From Ornithinimicrobium sediminis (GTDB lineage Bacteria > Actinomycetota > Actinomycetes > Actinomycetales > Dermatophilaceae), in the NCBI RefSeq assembly GCF_021272345.1, contig NZ_JAJSDQ010000003.1:1-64000 (forward strand): DNA of 64,000 nt, in the 5' to 3' direction. The position numbers and the translations under genes were made by a program. Of the stretch, positions 17,414 to 25,081 are shown in pieces. Position 1 is the stretch's first letter, and each line of letters starts with the position of its first letter. The notes beneath the pieces are model-generated. The model was given only the letters and a program-made list of their open reading frames with translations. It was not told where the DNA came from and did not search any database.

Positions 17414-18193
17414 TCAGCTCCGGGGCAGGCCGTCCTCCAGGTATGGCGGGTGCTCACCGGACGCGAGCTGCTCCAGCAGCCGTGCGACATACGGGGCGAC
17501 GTGCGCACGGGCCTCGTCGACGTCGGCCCAGTGGACCGCTGCGATCTCGTTGCGCTGCAGGACCGCCTGCTCACGCAGGTCCGGGTGCACCCCGAGGTCG
17601 AAGACACAGAGCAGCGCGTCGTCCCACTGACGGTAGGGCGGCAGCCAGTCGACGGTCAGCAGCTCGCCGACGCTGACCTCGTGGCCCAGCTCCTCACCCA
17701 CCTCTCTGGCCAGGGCGTGCGCGGGCGACTCGTGCGGGTCGACCACACCGCCGGGCAGGTCCCACTCCTGCTTGTAGGTGAGCTCGCACAGCAGGAAGCG
17801 ACCTGCCCCGTCGCGGATGAGCCCCTGCGCGATGACCCGCTTGAGGGCCAGGGTCGCGTTGAGCATGGCGAGGTGGCCGGCCCGGGTGTCCGGGTGAGGG
17901 TCACCGGCGAGCCGGGCCACGCGCACACCGTCACGCCGGTGGCCACCCGGACCTGGCAGACGACCGCGCGAGCGTCCCTCGGGACGCAGGCCGGCGCGGT
18001 GCAGGGTGCGGCGCAGCTCCCGGTCCTCGACCGCCACCTCGGCCTCGACCCGGCCGAGCCCGTTCCCGAAGGCCCGCTCGAGCTGGTCACCCAGGGCGGC
18101 ACCCGCCTGGGGGTCAAGCCACCACGGGTCCGAGTCGTCCCAGGTCAGCAGTCCGATCCCGGGGCTCGTCTCGTCGATCTGCCAGGGCACCAC
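17414..18193 (-). CDS. Nudix hydrolase with an N-terminal acetyltransferase-like segment
   Basis: In this 259-residue protein, residues ~115-245 are a Nudix domain with the box GGVVDPHESPAHALAREVGEELG (Gly-x5-Glu-x7-Arg-Glu-x2-Glu-Glu-x-Gly), split here only as a description. It is preceded by GRFLLCELTYKQEWDLPGG. It hydrolyses a nucleoside-diphosphate-linked substrate that cannot be named. The first ~110 residues (EVAVEDRELRRTLHRAGLRPEGRSRGRL) look like the C-terminal half of a GNAT acetyltransferase, giving a possible truncated fusion. The start is a GTG at 18193. It lies 22 bases downstream of paaN and probably shares its transcript. Confidence 0.85.
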   Translation of the reverse strand: MVPWQIDETSPGIGLLTWDDSDPWWLDPQAGAALGDQLERAFGNGLGRVEAEVAVEDRELRRTLHRAGLRPEGRSRGRLPGPGGHRRDGVRVARLAGDPHPDTRAGHLAMLNATLALKRVIAQGLIRDGAGRFLLCELTYKQEWDLPGGVVDPHESPAHALAREVGEELGHEVSVGELLTVDWLPPYRQWDDALLCVFDLGVHPDLREQAVLQRNEIAAVHWADVDEARAHVAPYVARLLEQLASGEHPPYLEDGLPRS

Positions 18194-18215
18194 CGGGTCA
18201 GCCTGCCACAGCGGC

Positions 18216-19931
18216 TCAGACGTGGCGGCGGCTGGTGACCACCCTGAAGCGGCTCGCCACGAACGCAGCGTCGGTGTAGGCGGCGTTGGCAGCCGGGTTC
18301 GCGCCGGTGCCGTGGTAGTCGCTGAAGGCTGCCGTCTGGTTGACGAAGACCTGCCCCGTCAGGTTCTCCGACAGCGCGACCCCGGCGTCGGCCGCCGCCT
18401 CGCGGGTCTGCTCCAGCACAGTGTCGTCGGTGGAGTAGACGGCGGCCGTCATGCCGCCGAACTCCCGCACCGTGCGCCGGAAGAGGTCGAGCGACTCGTC
18501 GGTGGAGCCGGTGCGGATGACGAACGCGACCGGGCCGAAGCACTCCTGCGTGTAGGCGGGCTCGTTGCCCGCGTCGACGGCGACGAGTGCCGGGGTCCGC
18601 ACGACGGCGTCCGGGTAGGACGGGTGCACGACGCCCCGCGAGTCCAGCAGCACCTCGCCGCCGAGGCGCTGCGCCAGGGCAGGCACGTCGGTCGCGCGGT
18701 CCCGCACGTCGTCGTTGACCGTGGCGCCGAGGATCTCCACCGCCTTGGCGTCGTCACCGGTGAAGCGGGAGATCGCGCCGGCGATGCGCTCGCCCACCTC
18801 CTCGAAGGTGAGGTCCCCCTCGTCGGTGCGGATGCCGTCGGACGGCACGTAGACGTTCTGCGGGGCGGTGCACATCTGGCCGGAGTAGAGGGAGAACGAG
18901 AAGGCCAGGTTGCCCAGCATCCCCTTGAGGTCGTCGGTGGAGTCGACCACGATGCTGTTGAGGCCGGCCTTCTCGGTGTAGACGAGCTTGCCCGCGGCCA
19001 CCGCCTCGGTCTCCAGCCACCGGCCGAACCCGGGTCCACCGGTGTAGTCGATGATCGCGACCTCCGGACGCAGGGCCAGGGTCTTGGCCAGGCCCGTGCC
19101 GTCGTCCTCCGCCGCCAGCTGCGCCAGGGCACGGTCGAACCCGGCGGACTCGAGCACGTCGCGGGCGATGGCCACCGTGAGCGCCAGCGGCAGGACCGCC
19201 TTCGGGTGCGGCTTCACGACGACCGGGTTGCCCGTCGCCAGCGACGCGAACAGGCCGGGGTAGGAGTTCCAGGTCGGGAAGGTGTTGCACCCGATGACCA
19301 GCGCCACGCCGCGCGGCACGATGCGGTAGTCCTTCTGCATACGGATGGGGGCCTTCCGGCCGGGCTTCTCCCAGAGGACACCGGCGGGCACGCGCTCCTG
19401 CTCGACCAGCGCGGCCACGACGGCCTCCAGGGCACGGTCCTGTGCGTGCGGCCCACCCGCCTGGAAGCTCATCACGAACGGCTGGCCACTGGTGTGCATG
19501 ACCGCGTGGGCCATCTCGTGGGAGCGACGGTTGACCTGCTCGATGATCTCGACGCACACCGCGGCACGGGTCTCGGCACCGGCGTCTCGCCAGGCGGGCA
19601 TCGCGGCGAGGGCCGCGGCCATGCCTGCGTCGAGGTCGAGCTTGGGGTAGCGCACCCCGAGCTGCGGACCGTACGGCGAGACCTCGCTGCCCACGCTGCG
19701 CCCCGTGGAAGGCTGGTCGGACAGCGCCGTGAACTCATGGTTCTGCAGCGCCTCGAAGGCCATCTCGCCGTCCTGCGGAGCCGTCTCCCCGTAGACGCGC
19801 GGGGAGGGTGACTCCGGGTAGCGGCTGTAGTAGCTGCGCTGCGCCAGCGCGGTCTTCGCGGCCTCGATGGTCTCGCGGTGGGTGTCCGTCAACGGGTGCG
19901 TCGCCAGGGTCTCAGTCACGCCGATCACCAT
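18216..19931 (-). CDS. paaN: Phenylacetic acid degradation protein PaaN (aldehyde dehydrogenase family)
   Basis: The 571-residue aldehyde-dehydrogenase-fold protein has VIGCNTFPTWNSYPGLFASLATGNPVVVKPHPKA in its cofactor-binding half (given as landmarks GCNTFPTW and VVVKPHP). It also has YTEKAGLNSIVV and the active-site segment SLYSGQMCTAPQN with the catalytic Cys. Length and motifs match the stand-alone PaaN family without a MaoC domain, assigned to oxidising the ring-opened semialdehyde in phenylacetyl-CoA catabolism. The start ATG at 19931 (MVIGVTETLATHPL) fits the family better than an extension to 19964. paaH and paaI lie divergently upstream; the paaABCDE oxygenase is not in this window. 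Confidence 0.87.
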   Translation of the reverse strand: MVIGVTETLATHPLTDTHRETIEAAKTALAQRSYYSRYPESPSPRVYGETAPQDGEMAFEALQNHEFTALSDQPSTGRSVGSEVSPYGPQLGVRYPKLDLDAGMAAALAAMPAWRDAGAETRAAVCVEIIEQVNRRSHEMAHAVMHTSGQPFVMSFQAGGPHAQDRALEAVVAALVEQERVPAGVLWEKPGRKAPIRMQKDYRIVPRGVALVIGCNTFPTWNSYPGLFASLATGNPVVVKPHPKAVLPLALTVAIARDVLESAGFDRALAQLAAEDDGTGLAKTLALRPEVAIIDYTGGPGFGRWLETEAVAAGKLVYTEKAGLNSIVVDSTDDLKGMLGNLAFSFSLYSGQMCTAPQNVYVPSDGIRTDEGDLTFEEVGERIAGAISRFTGDDAKAVEILGATVNDDVRDRATDVPALAQRLGGEVLLDSRGVVHPSYPDAVVRTPALVAVDAGNEPAYTQECFGPVAFVIRTGSTDESLDLFRRTVREFGGMTAAVYSTDDTVLEQTREAAADAGVALSENLTGQVFVNQTAAFSDYHGTGANPAANAAYTDAAFVASRFRVVTSRRHV

Positions 19932-20138
19932 AACGCCGACGTCCGCGCACCGGGCACCGGGCACCGGGCACCCGACGACCCTGGACCGGGTCCACGCCGC
20001 GGCAGGGCTGGGCGCCGCTCTGCGTCATACGAAGCCGGCGCTGCAGCGCTGGACGCCCATGGCGGTGAGGCGCAGGTCGACCGGGCCCAGGGCGTGGGCC
20101 GTGGCGCCGCCACCTCACCGCGAGGGGGCACCGGGTGG

Positions 20139-20144
20139 CACGAT
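20139..20144 (+). promoter_or_regulatory. -10 element of paaH (leaderless)
   Basis: CACGAT is followed by GCTTCC and the ATG at 20151. Confidence 0.5.
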
Positions 20145-20150
20145 GCTTCC

Positions 20151-21350
20151 ATGCTGACGACGTCATCCGGCTCCGACCGCCCACGCCCTGCCGTCGCGGT
20201 CGTCGGCGCCGGAGCCATGGGAGCCGGGATCGCCCAGGTCGCAGCCCAGGCAGGACACGACGTGCACCTCGTCGACGCCCGCGAGGGCGCGGCCCGGGCC
20301 GCCGTGGAGACTCTCGGCGCCACCCTGCGGCGGCTGGCCGGCAAGGGCCGGGTCAGCGACGAGGACGCGGAGTCGGCGGCAGCTCGTCTGCACCCGGTCG
20401 ACGGCGACGTGACGGCGCTGCCGGCTGTCGGCCTGGTCGTCGAGGCGGTCGTCGAGGACCTCGAGGTCAAGCGCGAGATCTTCGCCGCCCTCGCGCAGAC
20501 GCAGGCCGTCGACACCGTGCTGGCCAGCAACACCTCCAGCCTGGACCTGACGGCCGTCGCCGACGGCGTCCCGCACCCCGGCCGCGTCATCGGCCTGCAC
20601 TTCTTCAACCCGCCTCCGCTGATGCGCCTGGTCGAGGTCATCCGTGGACGCGACTCCGACCGGGCCGTCCTCGACGCGGCTGCCACGCTGATGCGGGCCT
20701 GGGGCAAGACGCCGGTGGAGTGCGCCTCGACGCCGGGCTTCATCGTCAACCGGGTCGCCCGGCCGTTCTACGGGGAGGCCCAGCGGATGGTCGCCGACGG
20801 CACCCTCGACGCCGCCAGCGTCGACCTCGCGCTGCGTGCCCACGCGGGCTTCCGGATGGGCCCGATGGAGCTCACCGACCTCATCGGCCAGGACGTCAAC
20901 CTGGCCGTCGGCACCAGCGTGTGGGAGCAGACCGGCCACGACCCGCGCTACGCACCCACCGACTTCCAGCGCGAGCTGGTCGCCACCGGCAGGCTCGGCC
21001 GCAAGTCGGGCCGAGGGGTCTTCACCTACGACGAGAGCGGCACCGCCGTCGACGCGGTGGCCGACCCCGACCTCGTCGCCCGGCTCGTCGGCGGGCCTGT
21101 CGAGACCGACCCGGTGGCCCGCACCCTGGCCATGCTCGTCAACGAGGGCGTCGACCTGGTGCACCGGGGCGAGGCGTCTGCCGAGGACGTCGACACGGCG
21201 ATGCGGCTCGGCACCAACTACCCCCAGGGGCCCTTCGCGTGGCGCGACGCGCTGGGCTCCCAGACGGTCGTCGACTGGCTCACCGCCCTGGACAGCGCCT
21301 TCCCCGGCGGGCGCTACCGCCTCAGCCCCGGCCTGACGGAGCCCGCCTGA
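20151..21350 (+). CDS. paaH: 3-hydroxyacyl-CoA dehydrogenase (PaaH type)
   Basis: The 399-residue protein has the NAD-binding Rossmann motif VVGAGAMGAGIAQVAAQAGH (residues ~17-36). Its SNTSSLDL and GLHFFNPPPLMRLVEVI contain the catalytic His, and PGFIVNRVARPFYGEA leads into the C-terminal helical domain, which then repeats. It is longer than a minimal FadB2 and fits PaaH, which oxidises 3-hydroxyadipyl-CoA. It starts at ATG 20151 with a CACGAT -10 six bases before. It is followed one base after its stop by the paaI thioesterase, so they form a transcription unit divergent from paaN. Confidence 0.9.
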   Translation: MLTTSSGSDRPRPAVAVVGAGAMGAGIAQVAAQAGHDVHLVDAREGAARAAVETLGATLRRLAGKGRVSDEDAESAAARLHPVDGDVTALPAVGLVVEAVVEDLEVKREIFAALAQTQAVDTVLASNTSSLDLTAVADGVPHPGRVIGLHFFNPPPLMRLVEVIRGRDSDRAVLDAAATLMRAWGKTPVECASTPGFIVNRVARPFYGEAQRMVADGTLDAASVDLALRAHAGFRMGPMELTDLIGQDVNLAVGTSVWEQTGHDPRYAPTDFQRELVATGRLGRKSGRGVFTYDESGTAVDAVADPDLVARLVGGPVETDPVARTLAMLVNEGVDLVHRGEASAEDVDTAMRLGTNYPQGPFAWRDALGSQTVVDWLTALDSAFPGGRYRLSPGLTEPA

Positions 21351-21351
21351 G

Positions 21352-21768
21352 ATGACCGGGCTCGACCACGTCCACGCCATGTGGGAGGCAGACACCGCCT
21401 CGGCCCACCTGGGCATCGAGTGCCTCGAAGTCGGCGCCGACCCGCTGGGTCACGCCCGCGCCCGCATGGCCGTCGTCGCGACCATGGTCAACGGCCACGG
21501 CATGTGCCACGGCGGCTACGTCTTCACCCTCGCCGACTCCACCTTCGCCCTGGCCTGCAACGCCACCGGTCGCCTCACCGTCGCCGCCGGCGCGGACATC
21601 TCGTTCGTCACGCCGGTCCGCGAGGGCGACGTGCTGCTCGCCGTGGCCCGCGAGCACACGGCATACGGCCGGAACGGCATCACCGACGTCACCGTGACCC
21701 GGGAGTCCGACGGCGCCGTGGTCGCCCAGTTCCGCGGCCGCTCCCGGGCAGCAGGCGCAGCCGGGTGA
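21352..21768 (+). CDS. paaI: Hydroxyphenylacetyl-CoA thioesterase PaaI (hotdog fold)
   Basis: The 138-residue hotdog thioesterase carries the PaaI signature MVNGHGMCHGGYVFTLADSTFALACN (landmark GHGMCHGGYVFTLAD, residues ~48-62), with the catalytic Asp in LAD and the substrate-binding Asn/Gly region. PaaI hydrolyses ring-hydroxylated phenylacetyl-CoA to rescue coenzyme A from dead-end products. It starts one base after the paaH stop (TGAGATGA), so it is coupled. The ABC permease gene starts 7 bases after it, and read-through into that block is likely. Confidence 0.9.
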   Translation: MTGLDHVHAMWEADTASAHLGIECLEVGADPLGHARARMAVVATMVNGHGMCHGGYVFTLADSTFALACNATGRLTVAAGADISFVTPVREGDVLLAVAREHTAYGRNGITDVTVTRESDGAVVAQFRGRSRAAGAAG

Positions 21769-21775
21769 CCGACCC

Positions 21776-24700
21776 GTGTCCGTGACCGTCCTGGTGCTGC
21801 GCCGCGCCCGGGCCTCCCTGGGCCTGGTCGCGACCATCGTGCTGCTGGTGACGGGCACGACCGCGATCATCGCGGGCACGGTCGGCTACTCCCGGGCCGC
21901 GGCCACCACCGCGGCACGGCAGGCGATCACCGACACCCAGCAGCCGACCGAGGCCGGCCTGCAGGTGCAGACCCGCCTGTCCGAGGACCCGGTCACCCAG
22001 GACGCGACGGCCCGCCTGCTGATCGCGCAGGCCTTCGCCCCGGCCCCCGTCGAGGTCCAGCGGACCGTCGCCGTCGAGCCACGGCCGGTCGCGGGGCGGG
22101 ACGAGCAGCTGCAGATCCTCGCGGGCGACGCCCTGACCCCCGGGGCCTCCGGGAGCGACCAGGTCGAGCTCGTCTCCGGCACCTGGCCGTCCGCCGACCA
22201 GCCGGAGGGGGCGCTGCACGCGGGCGCCGCGCAGCGCTGGGAGGTGGGGGTCGGCGACAGCCTCGACGTCGCAGGAGTGCTGGTGCGGGTCGTGGGCGTG
22301 TGGCGTCCCACGGACCCTGAGGCGGCCTTCTGGTTCGGCGACCCGCTGGCGGCCACCGGAGGCGCGCCCGAGCTCGTGGGACCGCTGGTGGTGGACCCGA
22401 CGGTCACCGGCGAGTTCGGGGACACCCCGTTCGTGCGCTGGACCGTGCAGCCGGACGCCGCAGACCTCGAGCCCGAGGACCTGGCCCGGCTGGCCGACGC
22501 AGCCGCCACGCTGCAGTCCACCGTGCGGACGCCCGGGGTCGCGGTGCGCGGGGTCACCGTCGAGGGCGACCTCGCACCGACGGCCGCCACGGCGGCACGC
22601 AACCTCGCGACCGCCCGCGCCCTCAACGTCGTGCCGCTCATGCTGCTCGTCGGCGTCTCCGTCATCGCGGTGCTGCAGCTGGCACGGCTCCTGGCGGCAG
22701 CACGCACGGGCGAGGTCGAGGTCCTCGTCGTCCGCGGCGCCTCCCGTCGGCAGGTGGTGCTGTGGAGCCTGCTGGAGGCAGCCGCGGTCACGCTGCTCGG
22801 CGCCGGGGCGGGGGCCCTGCTCGCCGTCGCGGTGCTGCAGGCCGTGCCCGCCGGCCCCGCCCAGGCCACCGGCGCCGTGGTCACGGCCACCCTCGCCGGC
22901 GTCGGAGTGCTGTCGGCGCTCAGCGCCGTCACCGTCCACCAGGTGCGGGTGGTCTCCGACCGCCGGGCGCAGGACCGGTCGGGCCGCACCCGGACGGTGG
23001 CCGCGCTGGGCACCCTCGTGCTCACGGTCGCTGCCGCCCTGCTGGCCTGGTGGCAGCTGCGCCGCTACGGGTCACCCCTGGTCACCGACCCGGACGGCAC
23101 ACTGCGCAGCGACCTGCTCGCGGGCGCCGCACCCACCCTGCTGCTCGCCGCCTGCGCCGTCGTGGCCACCGCCCTGCTCGGCCCGCTCAGCCGCGGGGTG
23201 GAGAGCCTGACCCGGCCGTCGCGCCGTCTCGTCGGCCACCTCTCCGCGGCGCAGGTCTCCCGCCACCTCGTCGTCTACGCCGTGCCCGTCGTGCTCACCG
23301 TGCTGGCCGTGGGCGCCACCACCCTCGCCGGCCTGTATGCCGCGACCTCGGCCGACCTGCGCGCCGGCCTGGCCGACCTCGGCCAGGGCGCCGACGTGCG
23401 GGCGACCCTCGCGTCACGCCCCGTCGCGGGGCAGAGCGGTGAGGTGCTCGGTCTCCCACCCGTCGGCGAGGAGCCGGCGGTCGACGCGGTGGCTCCGGTC
23501 TGGCTCACCGAGAGCCAGGTCGGCTCCGGCCGCGCCGACCTGGTCCTGGCGCCGCTCACCGCGCTCGACCGGGTCGCGGTCGTGCCCCGTGGCGCCGCCG
23601 ACCCCGGGGAGCTCGCCCCGGTGCTGGGACAGCCGGTGCGGGCAGGGGCGGTCGAGGTGCCTGCGGGCACCTCGGAGGTCACGGTCGAGCTGGAGGTCAC
23701 GACGTCCCTCCCGGAGACCTCCCTCGCCGAGCTCGAGGAGGCCGTCGCCGACCTCACGGAGCAGTACGAGGAGGAGGGCGTCGACCCGGGGGCCCAGACC
23801 GGGGACGACGACCCCGACCCCGGGCAGCTGGCCCGGGAGGCCGTGGTCTCGGACCTCACCCGGGAGCGCGAGGTCGCGGTGCGCCTCACCGTCCTGGACA
23901 CCGCGACCGGCGCCTCCCAGACCGTGCGGGCCGGGACCCTCGACCTGCCCCTGGACGTCAGCGCCGACGCCGACGGCGTCACCGGCCGCCCCGCCGGCGC
24001 GTCCGCCACCTTCCCCGTCACCCTCCCGGTCGGTGACGGGACGGCATACCTGGTCACCGGGGTGGACATCGAGCTGCCGCAGGTCTCCGCGCCCTACCGG
24101 TCCACGGCCGGGGTCGCTGTCGTGGTGGCCGGTGACCGCCTGCCGACGGGCACCGACGCCGAGACCTGGGCCGCGACCGCCGGAGCCCCGCAGGGCACGG
24201 AGGTCTCCCCGGCCGACGGGGGCGGGCTGAGCGTCGCCGTCACCACGCCGATGCTGGGCAGGTTCGTCACCTCGGACACCGTCCTGGTGCCGGTGGGTCC
24301 GGACCCCGGGGAGGCGGGACCGGTGCCCGTCGCGGTGACCCGGGCCCTCGCGGAGGGCACCGACCTGTCCGTCGGCTCACCGCTGACGCTGCAGGTCTTC
24401 GGCTCGGAGGTGGCCGCCGAGGTGGCCGCGCTCGTCGACGCGGTGCCGGGCACGCTGGCGCCGGAGGTCGTGCTGGCCGACGCCGGCTCGACCAGCGAGG
24501 CTCTGCGCGCCCGGTCGCGCACGCTCGGGGACCCCACGGAGCTGTGGGCCGCCGCGGCCGACCCCGTCGCCGCGGTCGAGCAGGTCGCGCAGGTGCCCGG
24601 CATCGCCGACGTGACCGGACCCGGTGCCGTCTCGGTGACCGACGTGGCCTCGGCCGTCCGGCTGGTCTTCTGGGTGGCCTCGGCCGGTGCGGTGCTGCTC

Positions 24701-25081
24701 GCCGTCACCGGCATCGCCGCGGTGGTGGCCACGCTGCTGTCGGCCCGCCGTCCCGAGGTGGCCGTGCTCCGCACCCTCGGCATGCGCCCGGCCGCCCAGG
24801 CACGGGCGCGCGGCGCCGAGCTCGCCGGGGTCGTCCTGGCCTCCGTCGCGCTCGGCCTGGGGGCCGGCCTGCTCGTGGGCGCTGCCGTGGTGCCCGACCT
24901 GGCGCGGTCCACGACCCTCGCGGGCAGCGTCGGCCTGTCCCCCGTGCTCAGGCTGGAGGTCTTGCAGTGGGCCGGCCTCATGGCGCTGGGCGGTGTCGCC
25001 GTCGTGCTCGTCCTCACCGTGCTGGCGCTGCGCGTGCGGGCACAGGCCCTCGACAGCACCTACCGTGAGGAGATCCGGTGA
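21776..25081 (+). CDS. FtsX-type ABC transporter permease, very large (1101 aa)
   Basis: This MacB/FtsX-type permease begins with an N-terminal anchor helix (LGLVATIVLLVTGTTAIIAGTV, ~13-34). A first extracytoplasmic domain (~40-270) leads to helices around 280-500 (VVPLMLLVGVSVIAVLQLARLLAAART, then the conserved cytoplasmic motif VEVLVVRGASRRQVV). A second ~450-residue extracytoplasmic domain follows, and finally three C-terminal helices with VAVLRTLGMRPAAQARARG, the usual FtsX coupling motif. It is thus a duplicated FtsX architecture. The start is a GTG at 21776. It is coupled to the next permease by a GTGA overlap, and two ATPases follow. Such systems extrude or extract lipoproteins, peptides or drugs by mechanotransmission; the substrate is unknown. 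Confidence 0.87.
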   Translation: MSVTVLVLRRARASLGLVATIVLLVTGTTAIIAGTVGYSRAAATTAARQAITDTQQPTEAGLQVQTRLSEDPVTQDATARLLIAQAFAPAPVEVQRTVAVEPRPVAGRDEQLQILAGDALTPGASGSDQVELVSGTWPSADQPEGALHAGAAQRWEVGVGDSLDVAGVLVRVVGVWRPTDPEAAFWFGDPLAATGGAPELVGPLVVDPTVTGEFGDTPFVRWTVQPDAADLEPEDLARLADAAATLQSTVRTPGVAVRGVTVEGDLAPTAATAARNLATARALNVVPLMLLVGVSVIAVLQLARLLAAARTGEVEVLVVRGASRRQVVLWSLLEAAAVTLLGAGAGALLAVAVLQAVPAGPAQATGAVVTATLAGVGVLSALSAVTVHQVRVVSDRRAQDRSGRTRTVAALGTLVLTVAAALLAWWQLRRYGSPLVTDPDGTLRSDLLAGAAPTLLLAACAVVATALLGPLSRGVESLTRPSRRLVGHLSAAQVSRHLVVYAVPVVLTVLAVGATTLAGLYAATSADLRAGLADLGQGADVRATLASRPVAGQSGEVLGLPPVGEEPAVDAVAPVWLTESQVGSGRADLVLAPLTALDRVAVVPRGAADPGELAPVLGQPVRAGAVEVPAGTSEVTVELEVTTSLPETSLAELEEAVADLTEQYEEEGVDPGAQTGDDDPDPGQLAREAVVSDLTREREVAVRLTVLDTATGASQTVRAGTLDLPLDVSADADGVTGRPAGASATFPVTLPVGDGTAYLVTGVDIELPQVSAPYRSTAGVAVVVAGDRLPTGTDAETWAATAGAPQGTEVSPADGGGLSVAVTTPMLGRFVTSDTVLVPVGPDPGEAGPVPVAVTRALAEGTDLSVGSPLTLQVFGSEVAAEVAALVDAVPGTLAPEVVLADAGSTSEALRARSRTLGDPTELWAAAADPVAAVEQVAQVPGIADVTGPGAVSVTDVASAVRLVFWVASAGAVLLAVTGIAAVVATLLSARRPEVAVLRTLGMRPAAQARARGAELAGVVLASVALGLGAGLLVGAAVVPDLARSTTLAGSVGLSPVLRLEVLQWAGLMALGGVAVVLVLTVLALRVRAQALDSTYREEIR

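Noticed and set aside
19947-19975. Short CACCGGG iterations before paaH
   Set aside because: It is a simple low-copy slippage repeat of 7-8 bases with no further copies or structure noticed.
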